Of a DNA stretch of 64,000 bases, positions 18,245 to 26,087 are shown piece by piece. Source of the DNA: JBEKTY01 sp049515555 (GTDB lineage: Bacteria > Planctomycetota > Planctomycetia > Pirellulales > Thermoguttaceae); contig JBEKTY010000021.1 of NCBI GenBank assembly GCA_049515555.1, positions 1 to 64,000 of the forward strand. The letters are read 5' to 3'. How positions within the stretch are numbered: position 1 is the first letter of the stretch; each line of letters starts with the position of its first letter. The notes beneath the pieces were generated by a model. It made no database searches. It saw only the letters and a list, made by a program, of their open reading frames with translations, and was not told the origin of the DNA. A program made the position numbers and the translations under genes.

Positions 18245-18796
18245 ATGACCGCCCATCGCAAAGCCATGCACAACGGCCGGCCGCGGCACAAGCCCGGCCG
18301 CGAGAATCTTGTACCTGGCGAGGTGCTGTGCGCCCATTGTACGGGCAAGTGCTGCCGCTATTTTGCGCTGCCCCTGGACGCCCCCGCCACCTGGCCGGAT
18401 TTCGATACCTTGCGCTGGTTCCTGCTGCACGAGCTCTCGGCGCTGTTCGTCGAGGAGGGTTCCTGGTACTTGCTGGTGCACACGCCCTGCAAGCACCTGG
18501 GGCCTGACAATCGGTGCGGCATTTACGCCCGCCGGCCCGGCATCTGTCGCCGCTACACCACGACCAAGTGCGAATACGACGAGAACTGGGTCTACGATCA
18601 CTACTGGGAGACGGCCGAGCAGATCGAGGAGTATGCCGAGGCGGTGCTCGGTCCGCGGCGGGGGGCGAGTTTCCGCAGCCCGCGGCCGGATGCCGCGACG
18701 CGGAGACAGGGGGACGCGGAGACACGCGCCGCACCGGCCCTCTCCGCGTCGCCGTGTCACCGCGTCCCCGTGTCATCCCAACCAACGGGGGAGTGA
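18245..18796 (+). CDS. YkgJ-family cysteine-cluster protein
   Basis: 183 residues. The zinc/iron-chelating YkgJ pattern is clear: CAHCTGKCC near residues 35-43, then CKHL, NRCGIYARRPGICRRY and a final Cys in TTKCEYD. The family is cytoplasmic and its exact role is not settled. The last 43 residues (from about ASFRSPR) come from a GC-rich repeat of the GACGCGGAGACACGG family (18698-18780) rather than from the conserved domain, so the original stop seems to have been overrun. It ends 9 bp before the hisS ATG, suggesting co-transcription. Confidence 0.8.
   Translation: MTAHRKAMHNGRPRHKPGRENLVPGEVLCAHCTGKCCRYFALPLDAPATWPDFDTLRWFLLHELSALFVEEGSWYLLVHTPCKHLGPDNRCGIYARRPGICRRYTTTKCEYDENWVYDHYWETAEQIEEYAEAVLGPRRGASFRSPRPDAATRRQGDAETRAAPALSASPCHRVPVSSQPTGE
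18698..18780. repeat. GACGCGGAGACACGG-family inverted repeat inside a gene
   Basis: The left arm gacgcggagacaggggga pairs with the right arm ctccgcgtcgccgtgtcacc. The same family lies intergenically at 38310-38398 and 63783-63852. Here it is translated as the C-terminal tail of the YkgJ-type protein. Confidence 0.7.
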
Positions 18797-18805
18797 GTGA
18801 CGGTC

Positions 18806-20161
18806 ATGACTGACGCCCCGCGCATCGAGCCCCGCACGCTCCAGGGTTTCCGCGATTATCCGCCGGAGGCCATGATTCCCCGCGAGCGGCTGATCGACGC
18901 GGCGCGGCGGGTCTACCGCTCCTACGGTTTCAGCCCCATCGACACGCCTGCCCTGGAGTACCTGGAAATCCTCACCGGCAAGGGCGGCGAGGAGACCGAC
19001 AAGCAGATATACAACTTCGAGGACCACGGGGGCCGGCGGGTGGGCCTGCGGTTCGACCTGACGGTGCCCTTGGCCCGCTTCGCCGCGCAGCATGCCAACG
19101 AGCTGCCCACGCCCTTCAAGCCTTATCACATCGCGGCGGTATGGCGGGGCGAGCGCCCGCAGGCCGGCCGCTTCCGCGAGTTCATGCAGTGCGATTTCGA
19201 CACCCTCGGCACCCGCTCGGTCGTGGCCGACATCGAAACGGTGCTGGTGATCCACGACCTGCTGCGCGAGATCGGCCTAAAGGATTTCAGCATCCGCCTG
19301 AACAACCGCATGGTGCTTAGCGGGCTGCTGGAGCGGCTGGGGTTGGCCGAGCGGGACGGACCCGTGCTGCGGGCCCTGGACAAGCTCGGCAAGCTGGGGC
19401 CGCAGGGCGTGGCCGCCGAAATGGTCGCCGCGGCCGGCGCCAGCCTCGACCAGGCCCGGCAGATCCTCGACTTCGTGCAAATCTCCGGCACTAGCGAGCA
19501 GGTGCTCGCTCAGGTCGAGTCGCTGCTGGGCGGCAACGAGACGGGTCTCTGGGGCGTGGCCCGGCTGCGGGAAATCCTGGCCGCGGCCGCCGCCGCCGGC
19601 GTGCCCCACGCCCGACTCCGCCTGGACCTGGCCATCGCCCGCGGTTTGGACTATTACACCGGCACCGTCCTGGAAACCTTCCTCGACGCCCTGCCCGCCA
19701 TCGGCAGCATCTGCTCCGGCGGGCGCTACGACAATCTGGCCGGGCTGTACACCAGCCGCGATCTGCCGGGCATCGGGGCCTCGCTCGGCCTGGACCGCCT
19801 GCTGGCCGCCCTGGAACAGCTCGGCCTGATCGAGAAGGTGGCCACGCCCGCGGCCGTCTTCATCCCCTATTTCGACCCCGACCGGCTGCACGACTATCTG
19901 CGGCTGGCCGCCCTGATTCGGGCGGCAGGAATCGGCTGCGAAGTCTTTCCCGAGCCCAAGCGACTCGGCCAGCAACTAAAGTACGCCGATCGCCGGGGCT
20001 TCCGCGTGGCCCTGATTGCCGGGGCCGATGAGTTCAACTCGGGCGTGTGCCAGGTGAAAGACCTGGCGCGCGGCCGGCAACAGGACGTGCCCGTGGCCCC
20101 CGACGCCGCCGAGCTGCTGGCCGCCGTGCGGCGAATTCTCGAGTTAGGAGTTAGGAGTTAG
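18806..20161 (+). CDS. hisS: Histidine--tRNA ligase
   Basis: 451 residues from the ATG at 18806; a GTG at 18797 would add three. A class II aminoacyl-tRNA synthetase charging tRNA-His. Conserved parts are GFRDYPPEAM at the start, motif 2 (WRGERPQAGRFREFMQCDFD), the HisA signature RGLDYYTGTV and the HisB signature GGRYDNL, followed by the anticodon-binding domain. GGGGGAG precedes the start. The last codons (ELGVRS, stop) are made by a TTAGGAG heptamer array, so the true C-terminus has been replaced or extended by repeat DNA; the catalytic core is untouched. Confidence 0.96.
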   Translation: MTDAPRIEPRTLQGFRDYPPEAMIPRERLIDAARRVYRSYGFSPIDTPALEYLEILTGKGGEETDKQIYNFEDHGGRRVGLRFDLTVPLARFAAQHANELPTPFKPYHIAAVWRGERPQAGRFREFMQCDFDTLGTRSVVADIETVLVIHDLLREIGLKDFSIRLNNRMVLSGLLERLGLAERDGPVLRALDKLGKLGPQGVAAEMVAAAGASLDQARQILDFVQISGTSEQVLAQVESLLGGNETGLWGVARLREILAAAAAAGVPHARLRLDLAIARGLDYYTGTVLETFLDALPAIGSICSGGRYDNLAGLYTSRDLPGIGASLGLDRLLAALEQLGLIEKVATPAAVFIPYFDPDRLHDYLRLAALIRAAGIGCEVFPEPKRLGQQLKYADRRGFRVALIAGADEFNSGVCQVKDLARGRQQDVPVAPDAAELLAAVRRILELGVRS

Positions 20162-20310
20162 AAGTTAGAAGTTAGGAGTTAGGAGTTAGAAGTTAGAAGT
20201 TAGAAGGAGGTCAGGCACTGCTGTGCCTGACCTACGAATGGTGGGGCTCGCTGCGCTCGACCCACCCTACCAACTCCTTCTAGCTCCTAACTCCTAACTT
20301 CTAACTCCTT
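20142..20310. repeat. Mirrored heptamer array with an internal hairpin
   Basis: The left arm (about 20142-20204) repeats ttaggag/ttagaag and overlaps the hisS stop. The right arm (about 20279-20308) repeats ctcctaa/cttctaa. The spacer holds GTCAGGCACTGCTGTGCCTGAC and GGTGGGGCTCGCTGCGCTCG-ACCCACC, two further hairpins. This nested structure lies directly before the esterase gene. Confidence 0.78.
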
Positions 20311-20328
20311 ACAACGAAAGGACCCAAC

Positions 20329-21084
20329 ATGAGACTGCTCGGCATTGTTTCGATGGCTGGAATCGTGGTGGCCCTGGCGGCTTTGGTCCCGGCGGCCCGC
20401 TGTGTGGCCGGCCAGCCCGGTCCGCAAAAGCCCTGCCAGTTGGAGCGGAACCTCAAGGTCACGCTCAAGTACCTGCTCTATCTGCCCAAGGATTACGATC
20501 AACAGCCGGCCTGGCCGCTTTTGCTGTTCCTGCACGGGGCGGGCGAGCGGGGCGACGACCTGGCGCTGGTCAAGAAGCACGGGCCGCCCAAGCTGATCGA
20601 GGCCGGCCGGCAGTTCCCCATGATCGTCGTCTCGCCCCAATGCCCGAGCGACCGCTGGTGGGAGCCCACCGAGCTGACGGCCCTGCTGGACGAGATCGTC
20701 GAGAAGTACAAGGTGGACCAGGAGCGGGTCTACGTGACGGGCCTGAGCATGGGCGGTTTCGGTACCTGGAGCTTGGCCGCCCATCGGCCCCAGCGCTTGG
20801 CCGCGATTGTGCCCATCTGCGGCGGCGGCGAGCCCGTCATGGCCCGCCTGCTGCCCAAGGTACCCGCCTGGGTCTTCCACGGCGCGAAAGACTCCGTCGT
20901 GCCCATCGAGCGCTCCAAGAAAATGGTCGAGGCCCTGGAGCAGTCGGGTGGGACGGTGAAGTTCACCGTCTATCCGGATGCCGGCCACGACTCCTGGACA
21001 GAGTCGTACGCCAATCCCCAACTCTACGAGTGGCTGCTCCAGCAGAAGCGCGCCGCAGCCAAGCCCGCCGAAGCGAAGAAGTGA
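20329..21084 (+). CDS. Exported alpha/beta-hydrolase (esterase/peptidase-like)
   Basis: 251 residues. A signal peptide (MRLLGIVSMAGIVVALAAL, cleaved near residue 27) is followed by an alpha/beta-hydrolase of the phospholipase/carboxylesterase and prolyl-oligopeptidase-related kind. The oxyanion segment is FLHGAGERG. The triad is Ser140 in GLSMGG, Asp188 in HGAKDSVVP and His220 in AGHDSW. It probably hydrolyses an ester outside the cytoplasm; the substrate is not readable. An Ala/Lys-rich tail ends the protein. Confidence 0.85.
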   Translation: MRLLGIVSMAGIVVALAALVPAARCVAGQPGPQKPCQLERNLKVTLKYLLYLPKDYDQQPAWPLLLFLHGAGERGDDLALVKKHGPPKLIEAGRQFPMIVVSPQCPSDRWWEPTELTALLDEIVEKYKVDQERVYVTGLSMGGFGTWSLAAHRPQRLAAIVPICGGGEPVMARLLPKVPAWVFHGAKDSVVPIERSKKMVEALEQSGGTVKFTVYPDAGHDSWTESYANPQLYEWLLQQKRAAAKPAEAKK

Positions 21085-21180
21085 CGGGACTTTTGGAAGA
21101 GGCGATCGGACTTTTGGAAATTGTGGCTGCCCGGTCCCTTCTCCCTCCGGGAGAGGGCAGGGATTCGGGATTGGGGGTGA

Positions 21181-21262
21181 AGAAGTTTTCAGTGTTCAGT
21201 TTTCAGCAAGACCCGAGCACTGGACACTGGACACTGAGAACTTAACACTGAACACCGAGGGC
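21181..21262. repeat. Heptamer array (TTTTCAG family)
   Basis: Units of the ttttcag/tgttcag type are followed by gacactg/aacactg units in the mirrored sense. A short CTCCCTCCGGGAGAGGG hairpin lies just before it (21139-21160). The array sits between convergent genes. Confidence 0.6.
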
Positions 21263-21299
21263 GGAGGGATGAACTCGATGGGGTCGGCTGCCGCGGGTG

Positions 21300-23891
21300 T
21301 CAGGCCGGCGGGGCGATGAGGGCCTCGGCCTGGCGGGCCGCCCGAAGGGCCGACATCACGGCGTTCTCGAAGGAGGGCAGGCCCTCGACGTCGTGATTGG
21401 CGAACAACAACCGCCCCACCGGCCGGGCCGCGTTCTGCCGGGCCGGGCTGAAGACGAACCCCTTCTCGGCCGCCAGCATGGCGTGCCCCCAGCGGTAGAG
21501 ATCGAAGCCGGTGACGGTCGCCCGCACGCCCGGCAACAGCCGCTCGAGATCGGCCAGGATGCGGTCTTCGTAATCCTCGGCGGGGGTCGCCAGCAGCTCG
21601 GCGCGCTGGCCCGGCAGGACCAGGGGCGCGTACACGGTGAGCACGTTGGGCCGCGCGGGCGGCGCCTGGCGCGGATCGGCCAGCCCCGGCCAATCGGCGA
21701 CGCAGTAATCGCTGACGAAGAAGTCGCCGTGGACCAGTCCGTTCCACAAGGGCGGCCCGGGGGTCCGACTGACGTGCACGTTGGCCACCAGGTACGGCGT
21801 ATAGCGGAACTGCCGCGCCTGCTGGCAGGCTTCAGCGTTGAGATCGGGCAACAGGGCGGGGGCCAGGTAGCGCGGCGCGGCGTAGATGGCGGTGCGGGCC
21901 CGCACGGTCCGCGGCTTGCCCGACTCCAGGAAGCTGACGTGCACCTGGTCGCCGCTGTTTTTGGCCCGCACCACGAAGGCGTTGGTCCTGATCCGCTCGG
22001 CGCCGACGCGCTGGGCCAGCAGCCGCGACAGGTATCCGTTGCCGCCCGGCTGCGTGAGGATGTTCGTGGCCGGCCGGGGCGCCGCGCCCGGCGCCTTGTC
22101 GCCCGAGCGGAAATTGAATTCGCCCAACAGAAAATTGATCGCCGCCCAGGCCGAGATGCGGTCGTGCGTGGAGCCCAGCGACGAGCGCACGAAGGAATCG
22201 AAGAAGACCGATACCCGCAGGTCCCAGCCCTGCCGGGCCACATATTCCTTCAGCGTCAGCCGGTCCAGGCCGCGGACCTTGGCGTCGGTGGTCGACTGGT
22301 CGGTGGATTTGGCGAAGGCCTCCCGGCCGTCGCTCCCCACGTAGCCGTCCCACTGCTGAAGCTCGCTGCGGAAGGCCTTCAAGTCGTCGCGGACCTTCCT
22401 GGGCAGCGGCAGGTGATCGATACCCGTGTCCCAGGCGTCGTCGTACCAAGCGCCGTCGATATAGTCTTTGGCGTCGGTCGAGGCGGGGAGGTAGCGGGCG
22501 GCGATGACGGCGTTGCCGTCGGCGTCGGTGTCGCTGACCACCCCCAGGTCGGCGTACAGTTCGACGAGCTCCTGCTGCGCCGGGTACTCGGTGTATGCGC
22601 TGGCGATGCTGTAGAGTTGTTTCCCGCTCCGCTCGTCGCGGCAATAGCCGCCCACGCTGTCGTTCTTTTCCAGCAGGAGGAGGTTGTGGTGCTGGCGTTT
22701 GCACAAGCGCCAGGCGGCCGTGAGGCCGCTGACGCCGCCGCCGATGACGACGCAGTCGTAGAGCGGTCCGGCGACGGGCGGAGCGGGCCGCGGACTGCCG
22801 CGGAGCAGGCCATGGCACACGGCGGGCAGGTCGCCCCGCGCCCGTGGCCCGCCGCCGGTGGCGCCCCGCAGCGTGCCTGCCAGCAGCGCGCCGGCCGACA
22901 CTCCGGCGGCGCCGAGCAGCGCACCGCCCACGAACTCGCGGCGGGTGATCCCGTCGCCGGCAAGCACCACCGAGGTCTCCACCTGCCGCTCGGGGATCGA
23001 CCAGTACTTCTTCAACAGCCGGTTCTTCTCCTCGGGCGTGACCAGTCGGAATCCGTGCTTCTGGTAGAAACGGATGGCCCAGGTGGCGGCGGCCCAGGTG
23101 CCGATCAGGACCGGACGATTGGTCAGCTCGCGAAGGCGGCAGAGCAAATTCCCGCCGATCCCCTGGTTGCGTTTGGCGGTGCGGACATAGGCGTGCCTGA
23201 TGAGGGTCACGTCCTGGACGTCCTGGATGCCCATGACGCCCACGAGTTCCCCGGCCGCCTGCCAGCCCCAGAAGCGGACGCCGCTGTGGATCTCATGGCG
23301 AAGCTCTTCGCGCGACATGTACGGCTCGTGCCAGCGGTCCGCGGGAATGACGTCTCGGTAGGCTTCCGCCGCTTCGTTGATGATGGAGACGATCGTGTCG
23401 AAGTCGGCGTCGTTGCAGGGGCGCATCATGCTTTCGACCGGCCTCCTCTTCTCCAGGAATACCAGGATGAGCCTGTCATGGACCGGTTCCTGCTTGAAAA
23501 GCCGGTAGCCCAATCGCTCGTACAGGCGAATAGCGGTTGCACTTCTGTGGCCCGTGAACAACTCAAAACGCTCGGCGGCCCCGAACGAAGCCTCGATCCG
23601 GTTCATCAGTTGCGTACCAATTCCCTGACGGCGGCAAGCGGGATGAACAACGAGACGACCGACATGGCAGGTCTTGCCATCCTGGTAACCGCGCACCGAG
23701 CCGACGATTCTGCCCTGATCGACGGCTTTGAGAACCACCCTGCTGCCGAATTGCGACCGCAATGCTTCGAGTGTTTCGGTTAGCGGCGGCAGGTTGAAAT
23801 CGTCATAGATCGCAGCCTCGCTCTGGTAGGCGAGTTTCTGGAGATCGAGGATCGCCGCCGAATCATCGACGGATGCGAGCGCTACCAACAT
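21300..23891 (-). CDS. Read-through GNAT-GNAT-FAD oxidoreductase
   Basis: One open frame of 863 codons from the ATG at 23891 (GGGTGAGGA eight bases upstream). Residues 1-152 are a GNAT acetyltransferase (RRQGIGTQL, acetyl-CoA loop). Residues 155-312 are a second GNAT (RNQGIGGNLL), ending IPERQVETSVVL, which looks like a natural C-terminus. At 316 a Tat-type leader (TRREFVGGALLGAAG) begins inside the chain, then a FAD-binding Rossmann motif VIGGGVSGL (382-390) and an amine-oxidase/phytoene-desaturase-like oxidoreductase. The second GNAT has its own ATGATG (23429) behind GAGGAGG, so independent initiation is plausible. The codon at the expected Tat start is ATC (22949). Probably three neighbouring genes whose stops have been lost, or a sequencing or assembly effect; a fixed fusion is less likely because the Tat leader would be buried. 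Confidence 0.75.
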   Translation of the reverse strand: MLVALASVDDSAAILDLQKLAYQSEAAIYDDFNLPPLTETLEALRSQFGSRVVLKAVDQGRIVGSVRGYQDGKTCHVGRLVVHPACRRQGIGTQLMNRIEASFGAAERFELFTGHRSATAIRLYERLGYRLFKQEPVHDRLILVFLEKRRPVESMMRPCNDADFDTIVSIINEAAEAYRDVIPADRWHEPYMSREELRHEIHSGVRFWGWQAAGELVGVMGIQDVQDVTLIRHAYVRTAKRNQGIGGNLLCRLRELTNRPVLIGTWAAATWAIRFYQKHGFRLVTPEEKNRLLKKYWSIPERQVETSVVLAGDGITRREFVGGALLGAAGVSAGALLAGTLRGATGGGPRARGDLPAVCHGLLRGSPRPAPPVAGPLYDCVVIGGGVSGLTAAWRLCKRQHHNLLLLEKNDSVGGYCRDERSGKQLYSIASAYTEYPAQQELVELYADLGVVSDTDADGNAVIAARYLPASTDAKDYIDGAWYDDAWDTGIDHLPLPRKVRDDLKAFRSELQQWDGYVGSDGREAFAKSTDQSTTDAKVRGLDRLTLKEYVARQGWDLRVSVFFDSFVRSSLGSTHDRISAWAAINFLLGEFNFRSGDKAPGAAPRPATNILTQPGGNGYLSRLLAQRVGAERIRTNAFVVRAKNSGDQVHVSFLESGKPRTVRARTAIYAAPRYLAPALLPDLNAEACQQARQFRYTPYLVANVHVSRTPGPPLWNGLVHGDFFVSDYCVADWPGLADPRQAPPARPNVLTVYAPLVLPGQRAELLATPAEDYEDRILADLERLLPGVRATVTGFDLYRWGHAMLAAEKGFVFSPARQNAARPVGRLLFANHDVEGLPSFENAVMSALRAARQAEALIAPPA

Positions 23892-24029
23892 CGTCGGGTC
23901 CTCACCCTTGTTTGGGAACACCCCGATGATACACTTACAGAGAGGAAATGAGAAGCGGATGCCCTTCCCAATAGGTTCCATGCCGGCGACGGCCTGGAGC
24001 CCCGTGCCCGCTGCTGACAGGAGTGTGAA

Positions 24030-25952
24030 ATGGACGATCAACACAAGACCCAGGAACAACTCCTCGCCGAACTGGCGGCCTTGCGGCAGCGAATTGCCGC
24101 CTGGCAGGAAAGTGAAGAACGGTTCCGAAAAGTATTTGAAGAAGGGCCGATCGGCCTTCTGTTGGTCGGCACGGATGGCCGTATCCAGCACGTCAACCGG
24201 CGTTTCTGCGAGATGCTCGGTTATTCGGAAAGCGAGATCATCGCCGTGGGGCTGGCCGGCATCTCTCACCCCGACGACTGGGCAAGGGATCACCCCTTCG
24301 TTTCACGCCTTTGGCGTGGCGAAATCTCGTACTACCACGTCGAGAAACGCTATCTTCGCAAAGATCGGCAAGTCGTGTGGGGTCAATTGACCGTTTCGTT
24401 GATGCATGATGAAGCGGGCAGGCCGATAAACACCATCGGCATGATCGACGACATTACCCAGCGGAAGCAGGCGGTGGAAAGACTGCGCGAGAGCGAACGC
24501 ATGTTGCGAACGCTGATGGACGCCAGTCCCGAGTCCATCTTGCTGTTGGATACGGATGGAACCATCCTGCTGGCCAATGAAACAAGTGCCCAGCGCCTGG
24601 GCAAACCCGTCGACAAGATTGTCGGCCACACATCGAGAGACATATTTCCCGCAAAGGTCGCCGCCGAAAGAACAAGGCATTTCCAGGAGGTCGTCCGCAC
24701 GGGCAAAGCGATCCGTTTCGAGGATGAGCGATTCAAGCGGCACATCGAAAGTGCGTTGCATCCGGTCCTCGACGAACAAGGGACGGTCGTCGCGGTTGCC
24801 GTCCTGGGCATCGACCGGACCGAGGAGAAACGGGCCGCGGCTGCGTTGCGGCAGGCCCATGACGAGTTGGACCAGAAGGTCAAGGAGCGTACCGCCGAAC
24901 TAACCAAAGCCAATGAAGACCTGGCTATTTTCCGCCGATTCGCCGAAGCCTCGGGAGAGGGCGTCGGGATGGCGGATTTTGACGGTCGCATTGCCTACGC
25001 GAACCCCACCCTGTGCCGGTTGTTCGGCGAAGAGAAGCCGGAAGACGTCATCGGCCAAAACGTAGTCAAATACTACCCGAAAGAATACGTGCAAAAGCGG
25101 AAGGCTGAGGTGATTCCCACCTTGCTGCGCGAAGGACATTGGCACTTTGACCAGACGGTCCTGCCACGGCATGGGGAACCGGTCCAGACTTTGCAGAGCA
25201 CCTTCCTGATTCGGGACGAGAGCGGGAATCCTTTTCGGGTTGCGGTTGTGATAAGCGACATCACCGAACGAAAGCGGGCAGAGGAGGCGTTGCGAAAAGA
25301 ATATCGCACGCTGAAACACCTGCTGCAATCCAGCGACCACGAACGGCAGCTCATCGCCTATGAAATCCACGATGGGCTGGCGCAGCAGTTGGCCGGGGCC
25401 ATCATGCAGTTCCAGACCTTCGCGCACCTGCGGGACAAGAAGCCCGGCCTGGCAGCCAAAGCCTTTGACGCCGGAACGACCATGCTGCAGCAGAGCCACT
25501 ACGAGACCCGCCGGCTGATCGCCGGGGTCCGACCGCCGATTCTCGATGAATCGGGCGTGGTGGCCGCCGTCGGCCATCTGGTGAACGAACAAGTCCGCCT
25601 CAAGGGACCGAGGATCGATTATCGCAGCAGAGTTGATTTTGACCGGCTGGCTCCCATCTTGGAGAATGCCATTTACCGCATTGCCCAAGAGGCCCTGATG
25701 AATGCTTGCCGGCATGGCAAGAGCGAGAAGGTGCGGGTCAGCCTCTTGCAGCACGGCGACCGTGTTCGTATCGAGATTCGCGATTGGGGCGTGGGGTTCG
25801 ACCCAAAGGCGATGCAGGGAAACCGTTTCGGGTTGGAGGGCATCCGGCAGCGGACCCGGCTGCTGGGCGGCAAATGCGGCATCCGAAGCGTAATGGGCAA
25901 AGGCACCCGGATTACCGTGGAATTGCCGGTGGTCGAAAGAGAAGCCGAGTGA
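24030..25952 (+). CDS. Three-PAS sensor histidine kinase, NarX/HisKA_3 type
   Basis: 640 residues, no membrane segment, so probably a soluble cytoplasmic sensor. Three PAS domains lie at about 30-135, 155-265 and 300-412, the first two followed by DITQRK- and DRTEEKR-type PAC ends and a coiled coil (275-298). The kinase part is the HisKA_3 family: H-box YEIHDGLAQQL with His447, then the ATPase with N-box EALMNACRHG (about 555-564) and G-box DWGVGFDP. Such kinases usually pair with NarL-type regulators; none is adjacent. CAGGAG precedes the ATG. It is divergent from the GNAT gene across 138 bp, and both are visibly less GC-rich than their surroundings. Confidence 0.88.
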   Translation: MDDQHKTQEQLLAELAALRQRIAAWQESEERFRKVFEEGPIGLLLVGTDGRIQHVNRRFCEMLGYSESEIIAVGLAGISHPDDWARDHPFVSRLWRGEISYYHVEKRYLRKDRQVVWGQLTVSLMHDEAGRPINTIGMIDDITQRKQAVERLRESERMLRTLMDASPESILLLDTDGTILLANETSAQRLGKPVDKIVGHTSRDIFPAKVAAERTRHFQEVVRTGKAIRFEDERFKRHIESALHPVLDEQGTVVAVAVLGIDRTEEKRAAAALRQAHDELDQKVKERTAELTKANEDLAIFRRFAEASGEGVGMADFDGRIAYANPTLCRLFGEEKPEDVIGQNVVKYYPKEYVQKRKAEVIPTLLREGHWHFDQTVLPRHGEPVQTLQSTFLIRDESGNPFRVAVVISDITERKRAEEALRKEYRTLKHLLQSSDHERQLIAYEIHDGLAQQLAGAIMQFQTFAHLRDKKPGLAAKAFDAGTTMLQQSHYETRRLIAGVRPPILDESGVVAAVGHLVNEQVRLKGPRIDYRSRVDFDRLAPILENAIYRIAQEALMNACRHGKSEKVRVSLLQHGDRVRIEIRDWGVGFDPKAMQGNRFGLEGIRQRTRLLGGKCGIRSVMGKGTRITVELPVVEREAE

Positions 25953-25995
25953 CCACGCCGCGCGCTGGCGCCAGCCGGGATTATTCACCGATCGT

Positions 25996-26066
25996 TTGTA
26001 GTGACCGCATTCATGCGGTCCTTGACCTGTTCACACTCGCTAGACCCGATAAATCGGGTCACTACA
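25996..26066. repeat. Double-hairpin repeat, GTAGTGACC family
   Basis: Outer arms GTAGTGACC and GGTCACTAC enclose two inner palindromes, ACCGCATTCATGCGGT and ACCCGATAAATCGGGT. It lies between the stops of two convergent genes and could work as a bidirectional terminator. Confidence 0.7.
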
Positions 26067-26087
26067 AGCCTCGGCAAATAATCCCGC

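Noticed and set aside
21297..23783. An 828-codon plus-strand frame opposite the GNAT-oxidoreductase gene
   Set aside because: Shadow of the minus-strand gene, which has clear GNAT and FAD-binding motifs.
25996..26066. A tRNA-like cloverleaf from the two inner hairpins
   Set aside because: Arms and loops do not match tRNA lengths and there is no T-loop or anticodon arrangement; it fits the double-hairpin repeat design.
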